Source of the DNA: Monomorium pharaonis
Lineage: Eukaryota; Arthropoda; Insecta; Hymenoptera; Formicidae
NCBI RefSeq assembly: GCF_013373865.1
Contig: NC_050472.1
Coordinates: 19,156,636-19,220,635, forward strand
Length of the DNA: 64,000 bases
Reading direction: 5' to 3'
The notes beneath the pieces were generated by a model that ran no database searches, was not told the DNA's origin, and saw nothing but the letters and a program-made list of their open reading frames with translations. The translations under genes and the position numbers were made by a program. Below are positions 34,418 through 49,445 of the stretch, piece by piece. The stretch's first letter is position 1, and the number at the start of each line of letters is the position of its first letter.

Positions 34418-37400
34418 TCAATCATCTAAATTGTTTAGTGGCATACATTGAGGATTACTGTTTTGTCCAATATTCTCTAGGACACCATCTGGCGCACACA
34501 ACCAGGGATCCTTCGTTGTTTCTAACCAATTCAACAATCGTTTTTTAAGCTCAACAAATATACTCTGAAATGTAGAATACAAAAAATTAAAATGCATTTA
34601 TTACATCTAATCAAATGTGATTATATACATATACATATAATTATAAGTTTATATTACTTTTACGGACGGTTTCGAAGCTATATTATTTAATTCCTCTGGA
34701 TCAAATTTTAGATCATATAATTCCCATTCTGGCCTTTGATAATATTTCTTTAACGATTTATACCACGGTAGAAATTGGTGGTTCTTTGTTCTATTTAAAA
34801 TGTCCTGCACATATAATACATGATAAATTATTTATGAATCCTGCCTCAACTAATCTATATCAACAAGTAATTTCTTCTAAAATAATTTCAAATTAAAGAA
34901 AAATATTTTTGGATATTTTTTTCAGATTACCTGGAAGGTCGGAGATACGTAAAAATCTTGATCGATAGGAAATGGCATTCTGTAGTTGATATTGTGTATA
35001 AGCTTGTGGCGTTTAGTTCTAATTGCACGCATAGGATAATACATGGTAACTTCATGATGTGTTTGGCTAGCAAAAATTGCCGTATTATTTTCTATGGGTT
35101 CTATAAATAAAATATTGATTATTTTATAGTGTATGAAGAAGACGCAGCGTATTACATTCACAATTGATATGTATATTTATATACACATATACCTTCGAGT
35201 AGTAATGGCAAAAGTGATTTGCCAGTAAGTTGCGAAGAGGATATTTCATTGGAATCTTCATCCACGTAAGTTACATTAAACCAATCTAATATCGTCGGCA
35301 CTATGTCTAATAAAGATGTCATACTATATGTTACGCTATTTTTCCTATGGCCATATATCGGTGATGATATCATCATGGGTTCAGCCATGCCTTAAGAATT
35401 TGTTTTTAAAGATTGAGTTGTTTTTGCATTATTAATACTTATAATATCTGCAAGTTTTCTCAATATCTTAAATCTAAGGACATTCCTTGTATTTAATTGT
35501 AATCGATCAATTTTTATGGTTTAAAGCTATACTTATTATAAATTGACCCTAAATTTACAAACCTGGATCGTATAGATTTGTACGACCATTTGGGAAAGGT
35601 ATACCATTATCGGACGTATAAATTACCAATGTGTTATCCTTAAATCCTGCATTTTCTAATTCTTCAAGAACAAGGCCAACGCCTACAAAATTATATTCTT
35701 TTGCAATATACGGTCACATGACATATAAAAACATGTCTCATTCATTATTAAAACTATTTACAATTCAGCAACGAGTCGGAGAAATTTTAAATTTTTTAGA
35801 TAATAACATAAAAAAAAGAAAACCAAATATTGCAACTAAGACTTTGTTTTTAATTATAAACGTTTTAATATTTATATGCATTAGATACTTTTCATGGGAA
35901 CGAGATATTGTTATTCTTGATTCTGAATATTTAAAATTTAAATATTCAAAATCAAAAATAACAAAATTTCAATAAGAGCTTCACACATTTTTTAAATATA
36001 CATAAAATATTTAAAATCCAAAGTATTTATCAGGAAAAACCTAAAATTTTCCAAAAAATTTTTTTTTTCTTGAAAATCTTGGATTTTGTCAACACTCGAG
36101 AAAATTTTTGAAACTTTACTTTCAAATTAATTTATAATTTCCTTAACTTAATTTACATTTCCCTTTTTCTAATAAAATTATTTCCTTAATCATTCTTTCA
36201 TAATAATACAAAATATTAACAATCGATTAGCACGAAATATAGCACATTCGTATGCATTCATGTATATTCTCATGAATTTTGAGTAAAAAATTAGTGACAA
36301 TACATCGTGTATATTTAATCATCTTTTGAATTCTGTGAACTAGATTCTTTCTGTGAATTAGATTATTATATTACGAACAGATTGTTATATTCTATTTAAT
36401 TCATATCATTATTTTATAATTATTTCTTTCCTCAAATTTAATATTCAAAACTCAAGTGACTTTTCTTTGTGATTAAGAAACATTAAAAATACGTATAATA
36501 AAATGAATTTATTTTAAAGTTATATTTAAAAAATTCTTTACTCTTATCTAGAATTTTAAAAGTTTCTAGAAAATTTGGGAATCCACTTTACATTATTTTT
36601 TTTGCAAAATTTTTTGGCAAATTTGGGAATTTTTTAAATAAAATTTGAATCAACACCCCATCAAACATTTATAATTAAAAAGAAGCCTTTTGTTCACAAT
36701 TTTGTTATTCTTTGTATCTTATTTTATCAATTAGAATTATTCTTTAAATTTTCTGCTGAACATTCTGCTATATACCTGAATATTTCTTAAGTAATTTTTT
36801 AAAAATACCTTTATCTAAACGAGATATTGTTGTATATTGGGCAGCAATATCTCTTCGAGCAGCCTCGGTATCCTGAACATAGTATGGCACTTTAACTTGC
36901 TCCCATTGATAATATATTGGATTCCAATCAGGAATTGTACCCATTCCAACATCACCATTACCGAATTTCTCACAAAAATTGCCATATTCTGGATGAGTAT
37001 GCCCACATCGATGTGGATCATGAAAAGCAACATATAGAAAGAAAGGTCTGCAAAATTTTAATATTTTCATTCAACAACCAAGAAAATGTTTCTAAAGTAA
37101 TATACAGCCACTTGTAATATGATTTTTAATTCTACAGAACAACAAAATAATATATATTTTATTACATGACAAAAACACATTATTAACACGTTCGGTGCAG
37201 AGTCGATTTTGATATGCTTTCCATTCGGCCGGCAGATACTGGGACATAAAATGTATAAACAGAAGATAACGCGCTCAGCGCGCTACATTTTTGTTCCACT
37301 CTCCATTTAAAGGGAGGAGTACAGTGAATACATAAGCATCAAATAAAAGATAACAAGATTGGGAACAATAAAAAGACAATAGCCAAAGGACGATCAATTG

Positions 37401-39988
37401 TAGATAAAATGAGTAAAGAAAGAGTAAAGACATAATTTGAAAACATCTATGTTTAGAATGTTTCAATAAACTACATCAAAGAAGCGTAAACATATTTGTT
37501 TATTTATAAGTTTAGTTCCCAAAGATCCATGCCGACTAAACGAAAAGTACAATTTCAGTCTTTAGGGACTGACGTCGGCCAAACAGAAAGTTCAATTTCC
37601 AGGTACCGATGCCGCGCCAAATGTGTTAATATTATTGGGCTAACGCTATGTGTAAAATATAACTTACTGTGTCTTATTTTGTGAGAAAAACTCACGGACA
37701 AGTAGTTTTATATGAGTAATATTGCGACCTACTTGAAGAATAGAATTATTTTCTTCTGTATACGCGAAATCAAATGGATAAACATTACTTGGGCCTACAT
37801 GTTTCTTGCCAATAATTCCTGCATAAAGAAAATATTTGAATATTGTATGATAACATAATTTATAATACAATATTATAAACCCATTACCTGTTCGTATATT
37901 ACTTTTTTTCAATATTTTTGGTAAACTTTGAATATTATCAAAAGAATTAAAGTGATGAACTCCGTGATGAAGACCGTACATCCCATTTTGATGACTTGGT
38001 AATCCAGTTAATATTGCAGAGCGGCTACAAAATTAAGATTCAAAATTTATATTTATTAATTAGATTCAAGGCTTATATTATCTTTATTAATTAGATAATT
38101 AATTAGAATGTGAACAAGAATACCTTGGTGAACAGCTACTGACTGATGTGTATGCATTATTGAATAATAGACTTTTCTTTGCCAATTTATCCAAATTAGG
38201 AGTTTGGCATATTTTATTCAAATATGATCGCATTTCAAATCCTGCATCATCAGCTGTGGATTAACAAATAAATAATTATTTCATATATCATATGTTATAA
38301 TAAAAATAATTTTGTAATATTCATTATAAGCTCTTATATTTAAATATTACAATTCAGAAGTATATATTTCTTAAAGTATAAAGTATCTTATTTTTGAAAA
38401 CAAAATTTTGATTTATATAAAGCTACTATTATCTATTTCAATTATTTCAGGTAATAAATTTAATTTATAAATAAATTATTAAACTTGATCTCTATTAATA
38501 CATTGTAATTCATTATTTTATTATTTACAGTAACTTAATTTTTTTAATAGAACATTTTTATTCAATGTAAATAATGCCTTTTAAATTTATTTTTTTAATT
38601 TATTTTAAATTCAATTTTAATGAAACTCAAAATATTTACGTACCTTATATTTGAGAAAACTAATAGAAAAAAATTAACAAGATTACATAAAATTTTAAAC
38701 TTTTGATGTTTCATTAAATTTGATGAAAAATTTCAATAAATATCCATAACAAAATTTTATTTATATTTTGCTAAAGAAATTATTTTCTGCTTTTAATAAA
38801 AAATGACATTTTAATAAGAATTTAATAAAAATATAAAATTTCTCAACAAAAAGTTATTAATACTATTCAATGAAAAAAGTAAGGAAGTTTTATTTAAAAT
38901 ATGATAAATTTTTTATAAAATGTACAATTCTTATAAAAAACAAAAAATTGTAAGTATTTTGTAATGACAAATTAATGACATTTTATTCAAATTAATAATT
39001 TTTTCAATAAAATTTTAATGAAATTACAGGCCAAAATGATCCAAAATTAATATAACATTTCTAAAAAAACATCAAATTTCAAAATTAGATAAATTAATAA
39101 TTTTCTTTAACTAAATTAAGTTAAATTAAATAGCTTATAAAATTGCATTAATAATTTAATATACATTATAGATATTACAGGAACAAAAAGTTAACTCCTT
39201 TAAAAGTAACTCCCTTAAAATTAAGGTTAAATTAAATTAAAAATTAATTTTGAAAAGTATTATTTAAGTGTATTCAAAAATTTCTTAAAATTATTCTAAA
39301 TAACAATTACAAAATTACATTTAAAAAAATTTAATATCTTATTTGTAAATTAAATCTAATCTACAATATATTCTTCGCTTGTTATTTCTTGTTTTTTACC
39401 TATATTACCACACACTATTTTATCAACGATCTTCTTATTACAAATGTTTCTTGTTTCTTTCAAAGCTCGTTAATTTTTATTTCTTCAATTTCAATAAAAC
39501 AGCTAATGCAAAAAGACAAAACAACAATAGATAAAAAGAAAATAGAAAACAAAGAACACATTATAGATTAACCTTTAAGTTTATGAAGTAACAAAGAAAT
39601 ATATTTTACATTGGAATATATTTTTTCTTTTACATAGATAAATTTTCACTTAGAAAAAAGTTAATAAATGAAATTGAAGTTTACGTTAATTAAAATTAAC
39701 TTAAAGTTAAAAATTAATTTCTCTTATAAATTAAACGGAAAATTAACTCTTTAACATTATTTAACTTTTAACTTTTTAACTATAATAGTTGCTACCTAAC
39801 CCTACCAACATTTCTTTAAAATTTTATTTAAAAATTTTCCATCTGTATACCCATTAAAAATAATACATATTATATAAATTACCCAATAATAGGAGGACAT
39901 TTTTTTGAGCTGTGTCGGTTTTTCCATTTATGCACGAGACAATACACAAAAGCCATAATAATTTATTCAAACAGCTGTTCCACTGCAT
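34418..39988 (-). CDS. SGSH: N-sulfoglucosamine sulfohydrolase (heparan N-sulfatase)
   Basis: Lysosomal enzyme that removes N-sulfate from glucosamine during heparan sulfate breakdown (the human Sanfilippo A enzyme). Ten exons: 39988-39883, 38253-38124, 38024-37888, 37818-37668, 37047-36809, 35682-35563, 35390-35193, 35100-34931, 34804-34658, 34564-34418. All phases close, giving 514 residues against about 502 in human. A signal peptide (KLLWLLCIVSC) precedes NVLLLLADDAG, whose Asp pair binds the metal. The sulfatase signature is CSPSR at residues 76-80; Cys76 is the residue converted to formylglycine. IIGKKHVGP, VAFHDPHRCGH, YTSDNGIPFP and FASQTHHEVTM-YYPMRA are further hallmark blocks. The start ATG is followed directly by the leader. 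All key residues are intact, so it should be active. It is transcribed divergently from the phosphomannomutase gene. Confidence 0.97.
36030..36665 (+). repeat. dispersed repeat, copy 3 (in an SGSH intron)
   Basis: Lies between SGSH exons 5 and 6. Shares the blocks TTTAATATTCAAAACTCAAG, AACATTAAAAATACGTATAA and GGGAATTTTTTAAAT with the copies at 21690 and 28217. Confidence 0.55.
37183..37629. mobile_element. piggyBac-type MITE with TTAA target duplication, in an SGSH intron
   Basis: TTAA at 37183-37186 and 37626-37629 flank a 439-bp element. Its tips are CACGTTCGGTGC on the left and, inverted, CACATTTGGCGC on the right. Internal GC-rich pieces include CGCGCTCAGCGCGC near 37270 and a GATGCCG sub-terminal motif. 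No transposase remains. TTAA duplication with short imperfect inverted tips is the piggyBac pattern. Confidence 0.8.
38254..39882. other. SGSH intron 1, AT-rich
   Basis: This 1.6-kb stretch separates the signal-peptide exon from the second coding exon. It holds A/T-rich sequence with many short direct repeats of AATTAATTTT type and no other recognisable feature. Confidence 0.6.
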
Positions 39989-41060
39989 GTCACACGGCAT
40001 CGTGTATTCGTGTCACCCGTGTGTGCGGGGAGCGGTACACACGTGTGTGGATACGAATACGAATGGCGCACGTGATCACACATGGGATACAGACGTGAGT
40101 GTTGCCAATACGACTGGTCGAAAATTTTTCTACTCTCGGCCACATGATAGGGAAAACCGATTATCTGTCACGCTCACCGGGCAGCGGCACATTTCTCCGC
40201 AACGTTTATAGACACGTGCGGAAACCGTGTCTGTCGAAGGATCATGAACCCGAGGATACGATCGTTTCCGTTTCAAGTGTCGCAAAGCGAGCCGAGGATA
40301 TGCGCGCACGAACGTTCTCCGGTACCAAATCTGGTAAATTTCTACCACTCGATTGGTACCACGTTTCCAATACATCTCGTGGCACACCGGTGACACACGA
40401 GACACGTCACAAAACCGGCTACGTATATATACATGCATATGTGTCTCTTTTATACATACGTATTTTTTCAATTGTTGTTTTGTGCCAAAGGTAACCTCTT
40501 CCCGCCGTTAATCTCACGCGAAAATGCCGTTGATCGCATTGCGTATGTCAAAATTGCCGGTGCCTCCAAAATGTCCGAGACGCTCCGAATTGATTTCCTC
40601 GCCGTTGAGTGTCGGGATAGGTTACATGTACGCAATATTTTCTTCGAGATTACTCCTCCATGTCTTCTTAATCGAATTAATTGTGACTGCAAGCCAGTCA
40701 TAATTACGCTTCGTATTATCTAAACGTAATTACAATAGATTTATGGCTGAGAATAATGTACGGTCTGCTACTAGTGTCAATTTTACTAGCAAGTGGAGGG
40801 GGGCGATGAGGCAATTGTTAACCTGTCTCTTTAACTCGTGGCACGTGATTTAAAATCTCACTCTCCGATTGCCTCCTTCGTCTCGAAACCGATTACTCGT
40901 AATAAAAAAAAAAACTGACTCAGAACTGTCTAATACAATTTTCAAGGCATCCCTGACTCAACTTTTTATTTTGTGTACAATGTGTTTGTGTGTTTTAATC
41001 ACTTTTGTTAATATTTGTGTTGCAGACAACTTGGGTGGTTAAACGAGATAAGATTACATC
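39989..41060. promoter_or_regulatory. shared divergent upstream region of SGSH and phosphomannomutase, with four CACGTG boxes
   Basis: The two start codons (39988 minus, 41061 plus) are 1.07 kb apart and read away from each other. CACGTG occurs at 40040-40045, 40069-40074, 40213-40218 and 40842-40847. GCACGTGATC and GGCACGTGATT resemble the TFEB/Mitf CLEAR consensus GTCACGTGAC. A TTGTGTTGCAG acceptor at 41025 shows that the phosphomannomutase 5'UTR is spliced, so its transcription start lies further left within this region. Confidence 0.65.
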
Positions 41061-44000
41061 ATGTCGAAAAAGATTATTTGCCTGTTTGATGTCGATGGTA
41101 CACTTACCGAACCACGCCAGGTATTACATTTTGCGTACGAAAAAATCTACCTTTGAAATGAATAATTAAAATTATATTTCTTTTTACAAAAAAGGACTAG
41201 AAGTGGAAACGCCTTTTTGAAATGTGATTTATTGTAGAAGATAATTTCTTTCGGTCATATTAAGAATTCTAAATTCTTCAAACACTTCTTAGCTTTTTTT
41301 CAAAAATTAACAATAAATATAACAATTTTTAAGTTATTGGATCTATAAATCTTGGTAAAGATCAGAAGTATACTAAGCATTTATGAAATTGAATCGAAAC
41401 GAGTTTCTTTCATTCAAATATGTATTAAATTTATCTGGATTTACACATTACATACTAATTTAAACATAAATTTAACAAAAATTTTTTAACGATGTTACAA
41501 ATTTCTTTTAATAGATAAGAAAATTAATTGCAGGAATTTTAGAAAATGTAAAAAGTGGACTAAGAAAAAATTTATAATAAATACTAAACAGAGTAAATAT
41601 AAGGATAAATACTGATAAGTGAATATTGAATATTGTACAAATTACAATGTTATCGAAGTGATAGTACTATACTTTAGTGCACTTTATTAGACAAATATAA
41701 TGGAGGAATATTAAATTTTGTTTTAAAGTAAAATATGATATAAACTTATGAAATTTCTAAACTAGTTTATGAAGACATTTATCTGCATACACAGATTTTT
41801 TAGTAGTTTTAGATTAATAATAAATAGTTAAGATTAATAAAAACAAAATAGTTTTGGAAATTGATAATTAATCAAACACGAGAATTGATACAGAATTGGT
41901 CATGTTTATTTAAAAAAAAAACAAAATCAAGGCAATCGATTCGAAATCGAATTGAATCGAATCCCTTGTGATTCAATTCCAATCCAAATTTGCACACCTC
42001 TAATAAATAAAGATCTCAATAAGATCTTAGAAAATGGAGGAAAATTAATTATAATATTCTAGAATGACTTTTCCAATTGATTTTTTATTACATATAAATA
42101 TTCCGCTAGGGATTGTGCATATATTTCACAATAATGTCATCATAAATTGAACATTTCGCAATAATTATGCTAAAATAATACGCCATAACACAGCAGTTTT
42201 GTTAAAATAAAATTTTCAAATATTTGTCAATAATTAAATGTAAGTTTGGGGTACAAATATTTTACAATTATTAAAAAAATATCTTTATTGCCATGCTGAA
42301 TATGTAATATTTTATCTTGCGATAATTCTACATTATAATTTGGAATAATTGTGCATTTTTTGTAAGCATGTTGGCTTGTCAAGATATAATTTGTATTAAT
42401 GAATCCGGGCTGCATGAGTAGTAATTAACGCGGTCCACTATCGTTGTGAAAATGCATTAATCCAAACTATATTTATACCTATGGATCAGAAAAAGTTGAT
42501 TCTGGTTTTAATAACGTAATACTTTTTATACTTTTAATACTTTTTAATAACGTAGTACTTTTTTCCTTCTTTGATCCTATCTATAGGTTAATCAAAATCC
42601 GATAGTTTTTAAATTTTCATATTTATTTGTCATTGTTGAAAAAATTAAGAGTGAAGCTATGAGTGAAGCTATTTGAGGTTCTTAATATGGACATAAAAAA
42701 TTATTTGTGTAACAAATTGCATTTTAAAATCGCGTTTTCACATTCGGCCATCCTCTTGTTAGTTATAATTGCGTTATAACTATATTATCTTAGATCCTCA
42801 CATATCTATCGATCAAAAAAATGTATTCTTTTCATAGCCAATCAGTCCTAACATTGAAAAGTTTCTCCTAGAGACTGTAAAAAAAGAATTTGACATCGCG
42901 GTAGTTGGAGGTTCTGATTTAAATAAGCTTCAAGAACAGCTAGGCGGTAAAAACTTCTTTGAAAAGTATCACTATGTCTTCGCGGAAAATGGCCTTATCG
43001 CTTTCAAAAATAGCAAAGCTTTGCCCTCACAAGTAAGTAACAAAATTACAAGTATGTCCTCTACTTACGATTACTTCGACAAACTACTTACGAATTTTTT
43101 GACATACAATCGGTATACTACTAAAAATACTAAAAATAAACTAATAAATAATATTCAATATATTAAGTAATATTATATCAAACTATAAGTTGATTAAACC
43201 TTCGTTAATCAATAATCCAAATTAAATATTAATTTTGTGATATTAAATATAAATTCTATAAATAGTTAAAAGGCGCTCATAAAATTACAAGTCAAAGAAA
43301 ATATTTAAGCTAATGATCCCAGCTAAAGTTGTATGTGTTCATTACAATTTGATAAAAGCAAACATTATTAAAATAATGTCAATCATTTTATTTATCTTCA
43401 ATCATCTATAATATTAGACTAAATATAGATGAAAGTATATTAACAAATGTTATATTAAAAGTTGTTTTAAAAATAAAATTATATTTTAATCACTTGTTGA
43501 AGTTATACTATGTGTAAGCATGTTTTGGCTTTACAATAGCTAAAATTTATCTTAAATAATTGCTGACTTCTTAGATTAATTTTTTCTTCTTCCTAATCAA
43601 CAATACCAAATTGATTCTGAAACTAGCTGCAAAGAAAAAAACAAAATCTGGACTTATGCAACATAAATGACAATATATGTTGTAGTATTGTTGTAGTGTT
43701 GTTGTAGTATTAGATAAGTAACTTTGAAACGAAGTGTAGATCCAAATAAACTTTTGCACAAATATTTATAAATAAGTACTACATAACGCGATTTGATATA
43801 AGAATCAAGAGCAAACAAATATTAAATTTTTTCCAAAAACCTATAAGAGAATTATATTTAAATTTTACATAATTATTTAAGTGTAATAATAAAACAATTT
43901 GTATAGAATTTTTTAATTTTTGATAGTATTATGAGTATGATACATATATTCTTATGCTAAATATTTATTTTTTAATATAAATTTATTAATAAATATTATA

Positions 44001-45311
44001 TTAAGAAAGTTTGAATTGTTTTCTAAATAATTGTCTATTATTGTTTTTCATAATAAAATAATTATTTTACATAAATAATGTTTTATTTATATGAAATATA
44101 AAACGTTAATCGACTTAGAATCAATTTATGACCAAAATCTTGAAACGTAATCTTGTCGTAAGTAGAGAGTACTTTGTAGTTATATTGAGAGGTAACAACA
44201 AATACAGTTTTTTTTTAAATCGTATCGAATTGCAGTCGATCCAGAATATGCTTGGAGAGGATAGTCTGCAAGATTTTATAAATTTCGCATTACGATACAT
44301 ATCTGAGCTGAAGCTACCATTTAAGCGTGGAACATTTGTAGAATTCCGCACGGGCATGTTGAATATTGCGCCAGTGGGACGAAATTGCACCAAGAAAGAA
44401 CGGGAACAATTTAATGAATACGACAATGAACATCATATTCGTGAGAAATTCATACAAGCTCTTAAAAAAGAATTTCCTGATCTGGCTCTGACTTATAGTA
44501 TCGGTAAGTGTGGTATGTTATATAGAAATAATTCTATATATAGTTAAGATTCGATTCTCTCGCGATGCGATATTGTTTATATATCAAAAGTGAAAAAGGA
44601 CATTTAATAAATTAATTAATATATATAACTTTATTTTTTAGTTTTCTCTAATAAAATGTAATAATTTATTAATTCTGAAATTTGTAAAATACGCGGGAAA
44701 CTGAGACATCTGTCGAATGTGTTAGAAGTATAAAATAATTCTTGAAGTAAGAATACATTTCTCAACTGTCAAAAGCTGAGAAAAACGAATAGCTGAATAT
44801 TTTTTATGTAAACAATATCTAATGTTATGTAAACAATATCTATACTGCGAGAGAACCAAGCTTGATTTAATTGAATACAGTGTTGTATACTTATATTTAA
44901 TATAATAAATTATAATAATTGTTGAATTATTTCGATATATTTTATTACTGCAAATATTTTATATTTCTGGGATGTATAATAAATTAATGTCAAAATCAAT
45001 ATATGTTGCATGTAAATTTTAGCGAACAATTTATTTTTTTCTAAGGAGGACAAATCTCTTTCGATGTTTTCCCTATCGGTTGGGATAAAACGTATTGCTT
45101 GCGCCATATTCAGGGATATGACGAGATACACTTCTTCGGCGACAAAACGATCGAGGGTGGTAATGATTACGAGATTTATGAGAGCGATCTGACTGTAGGA
45201 CACCGCGTTACTTGTCCCAAGGACACTATCAACCAATTAAACATCCTAATGACACGCGTAAAAGAGAACAGGGAGAAGGAACAGCTCAATGTTTCAATGC
45301 AATGCATCTAA
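41061..45311 (+). CDS. PMM2: phosphomannomutase (PMM2/PMM1 type)
   Basis: Cytosolic enzyme that converts mannose-6-phosphate to mannose-1-phosphate, the entry to GDP-mannose and N-glycosylation. Four exons: 41061-41120, 42838-43032, 44236-44503, 45046-45311, with all GT-AG sites in phase; 262 residues, the usual family length. HAD-superfamily motif I is DVDGT (Asp10 nucleophile, Asp12 acid/base). VVGGSD follows at about 44, and the cap segment RGTFVEFRTGMLNIAPVGR carries three substrate-binding arginines; Arg134 matches human Arg141, the common disease site. The metal-binding end is FFGDKTIEGGNDYEI (Asp207, Asn214, Asp215). The C-terminal 20 residues are Lys/Glu-rich and longer than in PMM2. 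An AATAAA at about 45350 is the likely poly(A) signal. All catalytic residues are present. Confidence 0.97.
41121..42837. other. phosphomannomutase intron 1, AT-rich
   Basis: 1.7 kb with no recognisable gene or transposon signature, only A/T-rich sequence. A GC-richer patch sits near 42410-42450. Confidence 0.5.
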
Positions 45312-46957
<1,646 letters not shown>

Positions 46958-48355
46958 TTACGCTCCTTGATAGACAGGTACGCGCTTCGCCGCGAAAGCG
47001 GCAAGTCCTTCAATTCTGTCCTTCGTATCTACAAGTTTGCTGTAGCACTGCCCCTCGATCTCCATACCATCCTCGAGTGATACCTCCGTGCCTTTAGATA
47101 TAGCCACTTTCGCCAATCTAAACGATACAATATAAGATTAAAAAAGTGTTTCTATAAATAAATATTGTATTTCGTCGATAAATGAAAGTTATAAGTGTCA
47201 AAGAAACACGTATTATACACGTATTATACACGCGCTTGATAAGCACAAGAAGATAAATGTGTGTGGTGTGATGTGTATTATATAATATGTGAGTGATCAT
47301 ATCAACGATTCTGAGTAAGCATCATCGTCACGTTTAAATACCTGTTTCTCGCAGCAATAATACGCGGTTTAGCATCTTATAAAAAGCCTGTACTCTTCAT
47401 TTTCTGATTATACTTTTTTGTTTCTCATTAGCTCTAATTGCTTTTCTTTTTTATAGGACTAATACTTATTTCCTATTTTTATCTTTATTTCGCATTGTTT
47501 ATTTCTCTTATATCTATTTATAATTCATACATCACACATTTTTTTTAACAAGTTTTGCAATAATGAGCAATTATGTTTATAACACTTTTTCACCTCGACA
47601 ACTCACCTAACGCCAATGGGACCGTTTGGTAAGATTTCTCTCGCGATCGTGAGAGCCGTCTGGTAAGCTGCGTCGCCGACTTTGTTTTGTGGGACCGCTT
47701 CGTTGACCAGGCCGATCTGCTTTGCTTGCTCGCCGTCCAGAATCCGAGCAGTGTAAATCAACTCTTTAGCCTTGGCTATTCCGATTATCCTGGGAAGTCT
47801 CTGCGTGCCGCCAGCGCCTGGTAATATTGCCAGCTTCGTCTCCACGAGGCCCATCTTCGCCTCGGAAGAGGCGACCCTGATGTCGCTGGCCAGCGCAAGT
47901 TCTAGCCCTCCGCCCAGCGCTGCACCATCGATGGCCGAGATTACTGGAGTCGGCAAAGTCTCCACGTCGGTCATGAGACTCCGCAAGGAGGACACGAATC
48001 GCACCACCTCGGCATTGTCCATTTTGAATCTTTCCCGCAGGTCTGCCCCGGCACAAAACACTTTTGGGACCAAGCTGCGTACTATCAGCACCCTTAGCTT
48101 ACTGTTCTGCTTGATTGAGGCCAGTGCTTCGTTCAACTGCGAAATTAAGGTTTTTCCGAGGGAGTTACGTGTGGCGGGCCTGTTCAGTCCCAGTACAGCG
48201 ATACCGTTGTCCTTGCCGTCCAAGTAATTGACGATCACCTCTTTTGCCTCGTCCTTAGGACTCGGCATTGCGCTTGTGGTCAGTGTTTTCGTGGCGCAAA
48301 CGCACCAATGATGAAGAGAGCTGGTAACTCTAATGTTCGCCACTAACGAGACCAT
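46958..48355 (-). CDS. AUH: methylglutaconyl-CoA hydratase, mitochondrial
   Basis: Crotonase-fold enzyme that hydrates 3-methylglutaconyl-CoA to HMG-CoA in leucine breakdown; the family also binds AU-rich RNA. Two exons: 48355-47607 (donor AG/GTGAGT) and 47117-46958, in phase; 302 residues including stop-proximal VPVYQGA. The first 30 residues lack acids and carry Arg/Lys/Ser/Thr, a typical mitochondrial presequence. KVFCAGADLRER (about 98-109) and AALGGGLELALASDIRV (about 145-161) form the oxyanion hole. Glu152 and Glu172 (in GLVETKLAILPGAGGTQRLP) are the expected catalytic pair. The ETKLA pattern and overall match favour AUH over ECHDC2 or short-chain enoyl-CoA hydratase. The gene is convergent with PMM. 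Nothing appears broken. Confidence 0.95.
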
Positions 48356-49445
48356 TTTGCTGTTTATTTGAATTTTGTATTCTTTTTAAAAATATAGGGA
48401 ATCTGAAAAAAAAATTCCTCGATAAGGTATTTGTATATTACCGAATTTGAATTACTTCGTTTTTATTATCTTCGTCATTCTGTATCGTCTATTGTAAAAT
48501 GTCAACCAGTGTGCAGTTTCTCTAAGTGTGCGATAATTTTTAAAAAGAAAAAAAATTCAGAAATTAAAAAATCCACGAATGAGGCACAAAATAAAAAATT
48601 TTTTTTAATTGTACAAATTCCCTAAATTTTATTTACTCTCATTTTAATAAAAAATATTATTGAAATAAAATGATTCAACAATGAAATAAAAAATAAAATG
48701 TTAGGCGTGATTACAAAATTAATATTCAAACTTGTTTTTATGACTGAGGATAACTAGCATAATTTTAAACATTTAATATCAATCCTTTTAAATGTTTAAT
48801 ATCAATAGGTGAATGTCCCAGTGACCAAGCATGTAAATAGCTTAGTAAATGTCCTAAATTTGGACATAAAAACTTATTAATCTCAAATATTTTTTTATCA
48901 TAATATTTAAATTTAAAAATTACAATTAGATTTTCAGATTTTTTCTGTTACAACTTTTGAGCTAATTTTTTTTACCCTTTCTTTATAATTGTTACTCTTT
49001 ATAGTTTATAAACTCAAGCCTATTTAATGATATAAAAAATAAAGTTTTAGAACTTTTTATTTTTTATTTCCAAATATGTTGGCGGTTTGATAAAAGATAA
49101 CTTAGATATATTACAATAAAAATTTTTGAGAAAAAAAGACTAATGACGTAGTACATATGCTTTGGCTCATTAATTTTTTTTCGTTATAACAAATGGCATT
49201 CTTTTTCAATGTACATAATCATTGTAACAATAAATTTTAGTAATAATTAATAACTCAAATTATATTAACTCCTTTTATAAAACCTAAATCGTTATAACAA
49301 TTTCAATGAATTTTTTCATCAGCAGTGAACACACTTATTGCATTTGTTTTGGTTGAATGTATTAATGTAAATGCGCGAATTTTGAGAAAGATTGAAAAAC
49401 TGTAGTCTCCGCTAAATCGCATGTAATGTCTTGCAATACTTAGCA
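48356..49445. other. upstream flank of AUH, AT-rich
   Basis: Little beyond AT-rich sequence is visible. No GC-rich promoter is seen immediately at the AUH start. Confidence 0.4.

Noticed and set aside
35631..35975. 114-codon plus-strand frame over an SGSH exon and intron
   Set aside because: It opens antisense to a confirmed SGSH exon and continues into AT-rich intron; no motif.
40099..40723. Open frames on both strands in the SGSH/PMM upstream region
   Set aside because: Overlapping frames on both strands with no conserved motif; the region fits a divergent promoter better.
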